Part shown: positions 7,757 through 16,100 of the stretch, in pieces
Layout: every line of letters starts with the position of its first letter
How positions within the stretch are numbered: the first letter of the stretch is position 1
Assembly: GCA_001898425.1 (NCBI GenBank)
Contig: MKTV01000038.1
Coordinates: forward strand, 87,217 to 125,398
From: Rhodospirillales bacterium 69-11
GTDB taxonomy: Bacteria; Pseudomonadota; Alphaproteobacteria; Acetobacterales; Acetobacteraceae
Direction of reading: 5' to 3'
DNA: 38,182 nucleotides
The notes under the pieces: generated by a model
Database searches by the model: none
Told to the model about the DNA's origin: nothing
The model's input: the letters and a program-made list of their open reading frames with translations, nothing else
Made by a program: the position numbers and the translations under genes

Positions 7757-7877
7757 CTCATGCCCGGCCCGCGGCCAGTGTCATGGCCGGCCTTGTGCCG
7801 GCCATCCACGACGTTCGGTGCCGCGTGACGTCATGGATGGCCGCGACGAGCGCTGGCCTCGTGCCGAGCATCACGAC
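7757..7877. repeat. cluster of REP-like palindromes between convergent genes
   Basis: The best copy (7783-7805) has perfect 9-bp arms ATGGCCGGC and GCCGGCCAT around the loop CTTGT and is followed by CCACGACG. A partial copy lies before it (from 7758, TCATGCCCGGC) and a scrambled one after it (7829-7877, GTCATGGATGGCC ... CGAGCATCACGAC). They fill most of the 209-bp space between the convergent dehydrogenase and CoA-transferase genes. Apart from these repeats I see nothing in this gap. They may serve as a bidirectional terminator. Confidence 0.75.
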
Positions 7878-7921
7878 TTGCGCCGTTTCTCGATCCGCCG
7901 ACCGGACGCGCGCCGCGTCCC

Positions 7922-8602
7922 TCAGCCCGCCATCCGCATGGGCCCGAGGTTCGGGGCGACGGTGAGCGTGCCGCCCGTGCTGGCGCGGATCTCCTCGACC
8001 GTCAGGCCGGGCGCGATCTCGCGCAGCAGGAACCCCTCGCCGGTCGGCTCGAACAGTCCGTAATTGGTGGCGACCAGCGTGACCACGCCGCGCGCGGTGA
8101 CGGGCAGGTCGCAGGCTTCCACCAGCCGCGGCTCGCCCTTGCGCGTGACGTGCTCCAGGATGATGAACACCCGCTTCGCGCAGGCGGCGAGGTCCATGGC
8201 GCCGCCGATCCCGCCGCCCTTCTGCCCGGCGAGCTTCCAGTTGGCGAAATCCCCCCGCATCGAGACCTGGTAGGCGCCCATCACCGTCGCATCGATATGG
8301 CCGCCGCGGATGATCCCGAAACTGTCGGCATGGTGCACCACCGCCGCGCCCGGCTTCAGCGTGACGTTCTGCCCGCCGGCGTTGACGAGGTTCAGGTCCT
8401 CCTCCCCGGCCGGCGCCACGCCGCCATAGCCGATCACCCCGTTCTCGGAGTGATAGGTGATGTCGCGGTCGCCGATATCGGTGTTGGAGCACATGGTCGG
8501 GATGCCGACGCCCAGGTTGACGATCCAGCCGTCCTGGAACTCCAGCGCCACGCGATCGGCGATCTGCTGGCGGTTGACGCCCTTCTGCCGTGTCTCGCTC
8601 AT
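7922..8602 (-). CDS. scoB: 3-oxoacid CoA-transferase, subunit B
   Basis: This 226-residue beta subunit belongs to a family I CoA-transferase that moves CoA from a donor such as succinyl-CoA to a 3-oxoacid. The motif H-S-E-N-G-V-I-G (51-58) carries the catalytic glutamate, Glu53, which forms the glutamyl-CoA thioester. G-G-G-I-G-G-A-M-D-L and the C-terminal E-E-I-R-A-S-T are also family-typical, as is the length. The ATG at 8602 overlaps the stop codon of subunit A by 4 bp (ATGA), which fixes the start; an upstream in-frame start would lie deep in subunit A. The substrate cannot be read from sequence: acetoacetate, 3-oxoadipate and related acids are all possible. No ring-cleavage genes are nearby. 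Confidence 0.92.
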   Translation of the reverse strand: MSETRQKGVNRQQIADRVALEFQDGWIVNLGVGIPTMCSNTDIGDRDITYHSENGVIGYGGVAPAGEEDLNLVNAGGQNVTLKPGAAVVHHADSFGIIRGGHIDATVMGAYQVSMRGDFANWKLAGQKGGGIGGAMDLAACAKRVFIILEHVTRKGEPRLVEACDLPVTARGVVTLVATNYGLFEPTGEGFLLREIAPGLTVEEIRASTGGTLTVAPNLGPMRMAG

Positions 8603-9339
8603 CGCGCGCGCTCCTGCCGCTTGGTGGGCCACAATCCTTCGGGCGCCGGCGGCACCTGCACGAGCCGGTGGACGAAGATGCCGGCCGTGTGCACGTCGTC
8701 CGGGTCGATCGCGCCGGCGGGCAGGATCGCCTCGTCGACTTCCGCGATGGTGCAGCTTGCGGCGGTCGCCATCACCGGATTGAAGTTCCGCTGCGAGCGG
8801 TGGAAGCGCAGGTTGCCGGCCGCATCGGCGCGGCGCGCGCGGATGAAGGCGTAATCGAGCGGCAACGCGTATTCGAGGAGGTATTCGCGGCCGTTGATCA
8901 CGCGCGTCTCGCGACCTTCCGCCAGTTCGGTGCCCACCGCCGTCGGCGTGTAGAAGGCGGGGATCCCGGCGCCGGCCGCGCGCAGGCGTTCCGCGAGCGT
9001 GCCCTGCGGGACCAGTTCGGCCTCGACCTCACCCGACTCGTAGTATTTGGTGAAGGGCAGCACGTCGGTTGGACGCGTCGCCGCGGTGAAGGCGCAGATC
9101 ACCTTCGCCACCTGCCCGTTCTCGACCAGCATGCCGATATCGGGCATGCGCGGCTGCTGCGCGCCGCCGGTGGTGTTGGCGACCAGCGTCAGTCGCTTCG
9201 CCCCGTGTTCCATCAGCGCGCGGATCAGGTTGAACGGCGTGCCGGGCATGGCGAACCCGCCGAAGGCGATGGTGCTGCCGTCCGGGATGTCGGCGACCGC
9301 CTCCTGGAAACTCGCCACCTGTTTGCTCTTCTGGCCCAT
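8599..9339 (-). CDS. scoA: 3-oxoacid CoA-transferase, subunit A
   Basis: This 246-residue alpha subunit pairs with the overlapping subunit B. D-G-S-T-I-A-F-G-G-F-A-M-P-G-T-P (residues 20-35) fits the CoA-transferase 1 signature, including the G-G-F and G-x-P parts. L-V-A-N-T-T-G (51-57) and the E-V-E-A-E-L-V-P-Q-G-T-L-A-E-R-L-R-A stretch are also typical of the family. I chose the ATG at 9339 (M-G-Q-K-S-K), preceded by the strong ribosome-binding site GGGGAGG; longer readings upstream run through the promoter. It is the first gene of a two-gene operon. Confidence 0.92.
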   Translation of the reverse strand: MGQKSKQVASFQEAVADIPDGSTIAFGGFAMPGTPFNLIRALMEHGAKRLTLVANTTGGAQQPRMPDIGMLVENGQVAKVICAFTAATRPTDVLPFTKYYESGEVEAELVPQGTLAERLRAAGAGIPAFYTPTAVGTELAEGRETRVINGREYLLEYALPLDYAFIRARRADAAGNLRFHRSQRNFNPVMATAASCTIAEVDEAILPAGAIDPDDVHTAGIFVHRLVQVPPAPEGLWPTKRQERAR

Positions 9340-9369
9340 CGCCTCCCCGCCGTCCGTTTGCTGCGGTCG

Positions 9370-9398
9370 ATGAACCGCCAGGGTCCGCGCGGTGTCAA
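9370..9398 (-). promoter_or_regulatory. putative sigma-70-type promoter of the CoA-transferase operon
   Basis: On the minus strand a perfect TTGACA (9393-9398) is followed after 17 bp by GTTCAT (9370-9375), a weak -10. Transcription would begin about 25 bases before the subunit A start codon. The spacing and the perfect -35 make it plausible despite the poor -10. Confidence 0.4.
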
Positions 9399-9411
9399 CC
9401 TCGCGGCCGGA

Positions 9412-9439
9412 TTGCGCCGGGGCGGAGGGCTTGTAGCAT
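9412..9439 (+). promoter_or_regulatory. putative promoter of trmO giving a leaderless transcript
   Basis: TTGCGC (9412-9417), a 16-bp spacer and TAGCAT (9434-9439) lie exactly six bases before the trmO ATG. Transcription would then begin at or next to the A of the start codon. GGAGGGC at 9423-9429 is too far upstream (about 16 bases) to be a good ribosome-binding site. Confidence 0.4.
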
Positions 9440-9445
9440 GCGCGG

Positions 9446-9919
9446 ATGACCGGCCTCGTCCTGCATCCGATCGGACGGCTGCGCACCCCTTGGGCGCAGG
9501 TGGCGGACTGTCCGCGCAACGGGCGGCAGCCCGATCCGGCGCCGGTCTGCGAGGCGCATGTCGCGCCCGAGTACGCGGAGGGGCTGCGCAGCCTCGACGG
9601 GTTCTCGCACCTGATCCTGCTCTACTGGCTCGACCGCACGAAGCCGGCGGCGCTCAGCTTCACCCCGCCCTTCGACGACACGCCGCGGGGCGTGTTCGCC
9701 ACCCGCGCGCCGTGGCGGCCGAACCCGATCGGGATGTCGGTGGTGGCGTTCGACGGGTTTGCCGCGCTGACCGTGCTGCGGGTCCGGTTCCTGGACTGCG
9801 TGGACGGCACGCCGCTGCTCGACATCAAGCCGTATCTGCGCACCACCGATGCCGAACCGGACGCGTCGATGGGCTGGCTCGACCCGCACGCGACGCGGAA
9901 CCGCAACACGGCGCGCTGA
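9446..9919 (+). CDS. trmO: tRNA (N6-threonylcarbamoyladenosine(37)-N6)-methyltransferase TrmO
   Basis: This 157-residue protein is of the TrmO/TsaA (formerly YaeB) family, which uses S-adenosylmethionine to methylate t6A37 in certain threonine tRNAs. Visible family features are the start L-H-P-I-G-R-L-R-T-P-W, C-P-R-N-G-R, the strand S-H-L-I-L-L-Y-W, P-R-G-V-F-A-T-R-A-P-W-R-P-N-P-I-G-M-S, and L-L-D-I-K-P-Y near the end. The length equals the single-domain form without the C-terminal extension seen in E. coli. It is divergent from the CoA-transferase operon and converges on the glycosyltransferase gene, with only 21 bp between the two stop codons. Confidence 0.93.
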   Translation: MTGLVLHPIGRLRTPWAQVADCPRNGRQPDPAPVCEAHVAPEYAEGLRSLDGFSHLILLYWLDRTKPAALSFTPPFDDTPRGVFATRAPWRPNPIGMSVVAFDGFAALTVLRVRFLDCVDGTPLLDIKPYLRTTDAEPDASMGWLDPHATRNRNTAR

Positions 9920-9949
9920 CCCCGCCGCCGGCCGCGCCGGTCAGCGCGC
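9911..9949. terminator. bidirectional hairpin spanning both stop codons of convergent genes
   Basis: Perfect 11-bp arms GCGCGCTGACC (9911-9921) and GGTCAGCGCGC (9939-9949) enclose a 17-base GC-rich loop. Each arm contains the TGA stop codon of one of the two convergent genes, trmO and the glycosyltransferase. There is no T-run, so it is not a classical intrinsic terminator, but the hairpin could mark the 3' end of both messages. Confidence 0.5.
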
Positions 9950-10918
9950 TGCGTCGCAGGCGGCCTCGGCGTCGCGTTCCGTGGCGAAGGCGCGCGGGCG
10001 GCCGTCCCGATCCCGGAGCAGGCGCGGCGCGGCGAACGGGTCCGCGCGGTCGCGCAGCGCGGCATGCCAGGGCGCATCCGGCTGGGAGCGGTCCTGGAAC
10101 ACGAACGGTTCGGGCAGCGGCGGCGGGCCGTCCTGCAGCAGGCGCCGAACCTCCGGGATCCAGCGCATGATCCGTCGGTCCTCGGTGCGGCAGATATCCA
10201 CGTAATGCTCGATCAGTTCGGGCGGATAGCGCGGCTGGTCCGAGACGATCATGGCGCTGCCGCGCCGCAGCTTGGCCGCCCATTCCTGGCGGGAGCGGGT
10301 CTGGTAGTGGTTCAGCACCATGCCCGCATGGCAGGGCACCGGCTGGATGCCGGTATTGGGCACCGCCTGGCCGGCCGTGTTGCAGACCGGCCCGCGCAAC
10401 TGGAATTCGTGGCTGTTCCGGGTGATGCCCAGCACGTCGGCGCCGCGATAGATCGTCTTGACGTGGTGGTTCAGCGGCAGGTCCTCGGCAGCGCGCTGGT
10501 GATACGATTCGAGCACCAGCCCCGGTGGCGGGCGGTTCCAGCCGGAGGGGCCGAACACCAGCCAGGACACCAGCACACCCGAGAACCCGTCGTAGCGCGC
10601 AAGCATCGCCGGCACCGATTGGGCGTCGAGCGGCAGCAGGAACTCGTCGAGGTCGAGCGCGGCGACCCAGTCGAACCGCGCCGCGTGATGTTCGACGAAA
10701 TGCGCGTAGGCGGAGAGCTGGCCGGGCTCGTCGGGCCAGGGAATGACCGTGGCCCGCTCCGCGAACGCGGACTGGCGGACGCGGTCGGCGCCCCCGTCGG
10801 TGCTCCGGTTGTCGTACAGGACGAAGCGGTCGACGCCCACCGCCATGTGGTAGGCCAGCCATTCCAGCAGGTAGGGCGCCTCGTTCCTGAAGATCGCGCA
10901 GGCGGCGAGGCGCGGCAT
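9941..10918 (-). CDS. glycosyltransferase, GT92/GT2-like (DUF23-type)
   Basis: This is a 325-residue, probably cytoplasmic GT-A fold glycosyltransferase. It starts with the A-I-F-R-N-E-A-P-Y-L-L-E-W-L-A-Y-H pattern (residues 8-24) and F-V-L-Y-D-N-R-S-T-D. A D-L-D-E-F (89-93) acidic metal-site motif follows, and then W-L-V-F-G-P-S-G-W. These are characteristic of the glycosyltransferase family 92/DUF23-like group in bacteria. The gene begins 7 bp after hldE on the same strand, so the two are almost certainly co-transcribed, which links it to glycan assembly. Donor and acceptor are unknown. A small C-terminal region is polar and rich in Arg and Ala. Confidence 0.85.
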   Translation of the reverse strand: MPRLAACAIFRNEAPYLLEWLAYHMAVGVDRFVLYDNRSTDGGADRVRQSAFAERATVIPWPDEPGQLSAYAHFVEHHAARFDWVAALDLDEFLLPLDAQSVPAMLARYDGFSGVLVSWLVFGPSGWNRPPPGLVLESYHQRAAEDLPLNHHVKTIYRGADVLGITRNSHEFQLRGPVCNTAGQAVPNTGIQPVPCHAGMVLNHYQTRSRQEWAAKLRRGSAMIVSDQPRYPPELIEHYVDICRTEDRRIMRWIPEVRRLLQDGPPPLPEPFVFQDRSQPDAPWHAALRDRADPFAAPRLLRDRDGRPRAFATERDAEAACDAAR

Positions 10919-10925
10919 GCCCCGC

Positions 10926-12437
10926 CTATTCCGCGGCGGCCGGGGCCGTCATCCGCCGGATCGTGCCCGTGGTGCTGTGCCCCTCGGCCAGGTTCACCAG
11001 CACGACGCGCCCGCCCCAGCCCTGCACCAGGTCGCCGCCGACCACCTGGTCGATCGTGTAGTCGGCCCCTTTCACCAGCACGTCGGGCCGCAGGGTGCGG
11101 ATCAGCTCGAGCGGCGTGTCCTCCCCGAACAGCACCACGAGGTCCACCGGGGCGAGGGAGGCCATCACGGTCGCCCGCGCGGTCTCGTTCTGCACCGGGC
11201 GGGTCGGGCCCTTGAGCCGCTGCACCGAGGCATCGGAGTTGAGCGCGACCACGAGCCGGTCGCAGGCCGCCCGCGCTTCCGACAGCAGGCGGACATGGCC
11301 GGGATGGATCAGGTCGAAGCAGCCATTGGCGAAGCCGACCCGGTGGCCCTGGGCGCGCCAGGCCGCCACCTGCACCATGGCTTCCTCCCAGGTCGCGACC
11401 TTGCGGTCGGTGGCGACCAGGTCCTCGAGATGCAGGACGCCCAGCAGCTCGTCCGCGCTGACCGTGGCGGTGCCCTGCTTGCCGACCGAGATCCCGGCCG
11501 TGACGTTCGCCAGCAGCGCGGCCTGGGGCAGCGGCGCGCCCGCACCGAGCGCCACGGCGAGCGAGGCCACCAGCGTGTCGCCGGCGCCCGAGACGTCGGC
11601 CACCTCGCGCGCGCGGGTGGGCACGTGCAGCGGCGGGGCGCCGCGGCGCACCAGCGTCAGGCCCTTGGCGGAGCGGGTGACCAGCACGGCTTCGCCGCCG
11701 GTCGCCTCCAGCGCGGCGCGGCCGGCACGGTCGGCATCGGTGTCGTCGCTCGCATCGATGTGGGTCGCGACGCGGACCTCGTTCTCGTTGGGCGTCAGGA
11801 TCGTGGCGCCGCGATAGGCCGAGAAGTCGGGCCGCTTCGGATCCGCGATCACGATCTTCCCGGCCGCGCGGGCGCGCAGCAGGATCGCGTCCAGCACGCC
11901 GTCGCACAGCACGCCCTTGGCATAGTCGGACAGGATGAGCACGCCCGCGCGCTCCATCTCCCGTTCCACGAGCGCGAGCAGCGCGTCCGCCGCATCGGGC
12001 GGCAGCGGGGCGGTGGTCTCCTCGTCCAGCCGCAGCAGCTGGTGGGCGCCGGACATGAAGCGCGTCTTGGCGGTGGTCGGCCGGTCCGCGACGGTCAGCA
12101 GGGCGGGGGTGATGCGGTCCGTGGCGCGGACGAGCGCCTCGATCTCCGCGCCGGCCGGGTCGGGGCCGACCACGCCGATCAGGATGGCCTGTCCGGCCAG
12201 GGTCGCGACGTTCAGCGCGACGTTGGCCGCACCGCCCAGCGTGGCGCGGCCGCCGGTCGGCCGCAGCACGGGGATCGGCGCCTCGGGCGACAGCCTGGCG
12301 ACGCTGCCCGACACGTAGCGATCGAGGATCAGGTCCCCGATCACCAGCACGGTCGCGTCCGGGAACCGGCGCACGGTCGTTGCGAGTTCGATGTCGCGCG
12401 CGATCGGTTCCGACCCGAGTTCGGTGGGGTGCTGCAT
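10926..12437 (-). CDS. hldE: bifunctional heptose 7-phosphate kinase / heptose 1-phosphate adenylyltransferase HldE
   Basis: This 503-residue two-domain enzyme catalyses two steps to ADP-heptose. The N-terminal ribokinase/PfkB domain (about 1-340) has L-V-I-G-D-L-I-L-D-R-Y near the start, G-G-A-A-N-V-A and the catalytic D-V-S-G-A-G-D-T (about 281-288). The C-terminal nucleotidyltransferase domain (about 360-503) begins G-F-A-N-G-C-F-D-L-I-H-P-G-H-V with the H-P-G-H nucleotide-binding motif and ends with a K-G-A-D-Y / G-H-S-T-T-G pattern. Length is normal. I chose the ATG at 12437, preceded by AGGA at a good distance; longer readings start upstream without support. ADP-heptose made here is the natural donor for the GT9 module of the large protein encoded divergently. 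Confidence 0.95.
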   Translation of the reverse strand: MQHPTELGSEPIARDIELATTVRRFPDATVLVIGDLILDRYVSGSVARLSPEAPIPVLRPTGGRATLGGAANVALNVATLAGQAILIGVVGPDPAGAEIEALVRATDRITPALLTVADRPTTAKTRFMSGAHQLLRLDEETTAPLPPDAADALLALVEREMERAGVLILSDYAKGVLCDGVLDAILLRARAAGKIVIADPKRPDFSAYRGATILTPNENEVRVATHIDASDDTDADRAGRAALEATGGEAVLVTRSAKGLTLVRRGAPPLHVPTRAREVADVSGAGDTLVASLAVALGAGAPLPQAALLANVTAGISVGKQGTATVSADELLGVLHLEDLVATDRKVATWEEAMVQVAAWRAQGHRVGFANGCFDLIHPGHVRLLSEARAACDRLVVALNSDASVQRLKGPTRPVQNETARATVMASLAPVDLVVLFGEDTPLELIRTLRPDVLVKGADYTIDQVVGGDLVQGWGGRVVLVNLAEGHSTTGTIRRMTAPAAAE

Positions 12438-12616
12438 GCTCGTCCTGCTCTCAGTCGGGTACAGGCTTACCATAGGTGGGGTGCCGCCGAGCAACGACGG
12501 GCCGAATTGGCTGCGCTGCAGCAAAATGCCAGCGGAGGTTGTTCCATCTTGGGCTCGATCTCTGTAAACATCACGGAGTCTTGAAGTGGCTGCGCCTGCG
12601 CGCACCTGGGGGTGTC

Positions 12617-13012
12617 GTGAACTACATTCCACCGTTCGAACTCATCCGGCGGTCGGTCGACATCACGACGGAACGGGGCGAGCTCCGGGTCACCGTGTCG
12701 TATGACGAATTCATCAAACTTCTCAAGCTGATGATCGCGGGTGCCAAGGTCGACGAGACTTGGTACCTCCGCACCTATGAGGATATTGGTGGCGCCGTGA
12801 AGGAAGGCGTGCTCCCTTCCGGGCGGCACCACTTCGTGAACGACGGGTATTTCGAGGGACGGCTGCCCAGCGCCTTGAAGGTGGACGAGGCTTGGTACCT
12901 GAAGCAGTACCCGGATGTCGCGGAATGCGTCCGTGCCGGAACCATTGCCTCGGCGCAGGCGCATTTCGACAAGGATGGCTACCGGGAAGGACGCCTGCCC
13001 TTCCCGCTTTGA
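12617..13012 (+). CDS. small protein with two W-Y-L ... H-F ... E-G-R repeats, glycan-locus associated
   Basis: This protein of about 131 residues starts at a GTG (V-N-Y-I-P-P-F-E-L). The start is a judgement: the reading frame stays open back to 12476, but the upstream part looks non-coding and no Shine-Dalgarno sequence is strong. After a leader of about 45 residues come two tandem repeats of about 42 residues: V-D-E-T-W-Y-L-R-T-Y-E-D-I ... H-H-F-V-N-D-G-Y-F-E-G-R-L-P, and V-D-E-A-W-Y-L-K-Q-Y-P-D-V ... A-H-F-D-K-D-G-Y-R-E-G-R-L-P. I know this repeat from glycosyltransferase and secreted RTX-type proteins of alphaproteobacteria, where its function is unclear. There is no signal peptide. GC content is lower than in the neighbours. 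It sits between hldE (divergent) and the giant glycosyltransferase gene. Confidence 0.7.
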   Translation: MNYIPPFELIRRSVDITTERGELRVTVSYDEFIKLLKLMIAGAKVDETWYLRTYEDIGGAVKEGVLPSGRHHFVNDGYFEGRLPSALKVDEAWYLKQYPDVAECVRAGTIASAQAHFDKDGYREGRLPFPL

Positions 13013-13061
13013 GCAAAACGTTCGCCATTTCAGGGCGCCAGCGCATCGAGGGATCGCCGAC

Positions 13062-13157
13062 ATGAGTCCGACCGCCGCCTTCGCCCCGACGCCACACGCT
13101 TTCGGGGGCGGGGGCGCTGCGGCGCCGTTCGGCGAGGCGGGAGCGGACGCGGCATGA
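13062..13157 (+). CDS. possible 31-residue leader ORF overlapping the giant glycosyltransferase start
   Basis: An ATG ten bases after GAGGGA opens a 31-codon frame (M-S-P-T-A-A-F-A-P-T-P-H-A-F-G-G ...) whose TGA overlaps the ATG of the next gene as ATGA. Position and overlap fit translational coupling, but the peptide is Ala/Gly/Pro-rich and could be chance in GC-rich DNA. No homology is recognised. Confidence 0.2.
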   Translation: MSPTAAFAPTPHAFGGGGAAAPFGEAGADAA

Positions 13158-16100
13158 AGGCGCGCGACGCGCGGGAGCCCGCGCGCAAGGGCGGCGGCTC
13201 CACCGGATCACGCACGCGCCGCCCCGCGGCATCGGCCAAGTCCGCGCCGGCCGCCCAGCCATCGCGCCCCCAGACCCCGCCCGAACCGCCCGTGCTGATC
13301 GACCTCGAGCCGGTGGTCTCGGGCGGGTTCATGAATGGCCGACTCGACCTCACGGTGCGCGGGCGCGTCGCCGGACAGGGCGTCGAGGAACTCGTGCTCC
13401 AGCGCGACGACGTCGACGTGAGCCGGATGCAGGTGGGCGAGTCCGACCAGAGAGCCATGGTGCGGCTCCCGGACGGGACGCTGGTGCCGCAGCAGACCTT
13501 CCAGCTCACCCTCCCCCTCCCGGCCGACGTGCCGTTCGGTGTGGTCCGCTGCGGCCTGCAGGCGCGCTCCGCCGAGGCGCGGACGCATGCCGTCCGGTTC
13601 GGGATCATGGTGGACCCCGCGGCCGTGCCGCCCGGCCACGTGGTGGCGGGACCGCTGACCCCGCCCGGGGCGGTGGCCGGGCTGCACCCGCCGGTCATCC
13701 TCTTCGTCGAGCGTGCCGCGCTCGACCTTGGCGGCACGCTGACCCTGCATGGCTGGGCGGTCGCTCGGACGCGGATCGTGACGATCCAGGCCTTCGTGGG
13801 CGATGGCCGGGTCGGCAGCGCCAAGATCGGATTGGAACGCGGGGATGTCGGCACGGTGCACCCGCACTACCCGGACGCGCGCAGCGCCGGCTTCGCCCTC
13901 ACCACTACGTTGAGCGCCGCCGACCGCCAGGCCGAGGAGGTGCGGGTGCAGGTCATCTGCCTCGGCGGCCTCGCCTGCGACGTCGTGCTGCCGCTCGAGC
14001 GCGTCCGGCCCGCCGAACCGGCCGAACGGCCGGCCGAGGCGGCGGCGCCCCAGGTGTTCCGGGTGGATGCCGGCTACCTGCTCGCCGCCGGGGAGGCCGG
14101 CGCGGCGGACCATGCGACCGAGGCGTCGGCGGATCCACGCCGCGCCATCAAGGCCTATTGCGACGAGGCGGTGGTCGGCCGCAACCGTGTGCTGACGGTC
14201 AATGGCTGGGCCGTCTCGGCGGTCGGGATCGCGCATGTCGAGATCCTGATCGACGGGACGCTGGTCGGCGAGGCCGAAGCGGGCCATCCGCGGCCGGACG
14301 TGGGCGAGGAATTCGCGACCATCCCGATGGCGCGCTACGCCGGCTACCGCTTCGCCCAGCCCCTCCCCGACCTGGAGGAGGGGGACCACACGCTGCGCAT
14401 CGTCGTCCGCAACGGGCTGGACGACACGCATCAGGAAGACTTCGTGATTTCGGTCGGTCCGCCCGAACCGGTCGCGGCCGGACCCGTGGCGACCGGCATG
14501 GAACCCGACCCGCAGGTGTTCCGGTTCGAACTCGACAGTCCCACGGTCCGCAACGGCGCCGTGCCCGACCCGGTCTCCGGCCGGCTGACGATCGAGGGCT
14601 GGGTTCTGGCGCGCGCGGGGATCGAGGGAATCGAAGTCCTGCTCGACGGCCAGCGGCTGGGGAACGCGCATTACGGGCTGGCGCGCCAGGATGTCGGGCT
14701 CGCCTTCCCCGAGTGGCAGGACTCGCTGCGCAGCGGCTACGCGTTCCACTGTCCGCCCCGCGTGCTGAAAGACGGACCGCATCAGGTCCAGCTCGTGGTC
14801 CGCGCCAAGGACGGGCAGGAGCACCTCGTCCGGTTCGACCTGACGGTGAAGAAGGCGGACGAGACCGACGAGAGCGCGACGATCCGCCGCCGCGTGACAC
14901 GGGCGGAGACCGACCTGGTCGAGGGCATGTTGCGGGACCTCGGTTGCCGCCCCGCGCTGCACCTCGTCATCCGCGACACGCCCGAGCTCGTGGCCGACCG
15001 GCTGCTGCGGACGCTCGAGTCGCTGCGGCGGCAGGCCTATCCGGAGTGGCGGGCCACGATCCTCGTCCAGGCGGAGGACGCCCCGGCGGTCCGCGACCTG
15101 CTCGCCGGGTCGGAGGCCGACCTGGCGCCGCGGATCGAGGTGATCGCGGCGGACGACCCGCGCTGGGAGGCGCCGCTCGTCCCGGCGGGAGACGGGCGCC
15201 ACCTCGCCGGCCTGCTGCACCCTGGCGACGAACTCGGGGCCGATGCGTTGGGCGAACTCGCCCTCGCCGCCGCGCTGCATCCGGAGGCCGCCTTCATCTA
15301 TGCCGACGAGACGCGCCAGAGCCCGGCGAGCGGCGAGCGGGAAGCGTTCTTCAAGCCCGACTGGTCGCCCGACCTGCTGCTGTCGACCAACTATGTCGGG
15401 CGCCCCTGGGTCGCCAGCACCGCGCTGCTGCGCGAGATCGGCGTCACCCCGCGCAGCCTCGCCGAGGCCGGCGAGTACGACCTCGTGCTCCAGGCCACGG
15501 AGCGCGCGGCGGAGATCCACCATCTGCCGAAGCTGCTCGCCGCGCGCGGGCCGGTGGCGGGCGATCCGGACACGCTGGACGAAGCCGCGCTGGTTCGCGC
15601 GGCGGCCCGCCGCGGCACGCCGGCCGAGGTGCTGCCGGGTTGGGGGCGCGGCACCTGGCGACTGAAGCGCACGGCACCGGTGAGCGGAAAGGTCTCCATC
15701 ATCATCCCGACCTGCGCCGCCAAGGGCCATGTCGAGACCTGCCTCACCACGCTTCGTGAGCGCACGCGCTACCGCAACTACGAGATCGTCTGCATCGACA
15801 ACATCCCCGACACCGAGATGCGGTGGAAGGCCTGGCTGCTGCAGAACGCCGACAAGGTCGTCGACATCCCGGAAGCGTTCAACTGGTCCCGCTTCAACAA
15901 CGTCGCCGCGGCCGCTTGCGACGGCGAGTTCCTGTTGTTCCTCAACGACGACGTCGAGATCGTGGAGGGCGACTGGCTGGACGCGCTGCTCGAGCATGCG
16001 GCGCGGCCGGAGGTGGGCATCGTCGGTCCGCAACTGCTCTATCCGGACGGGAAGGTGCAGCACGCGGGCATGTTCCTGGGCGGCGGCATCGGCCGCCATG

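Noticed and set aside
12476-12616. Upstream extension of the W-Y-L repeat protein from a GTG at 12476
   Set aside because: The extension (Cys/Arg-rich, no pattern) reads through the divergent hldE control region and has no ribosome-binding site.
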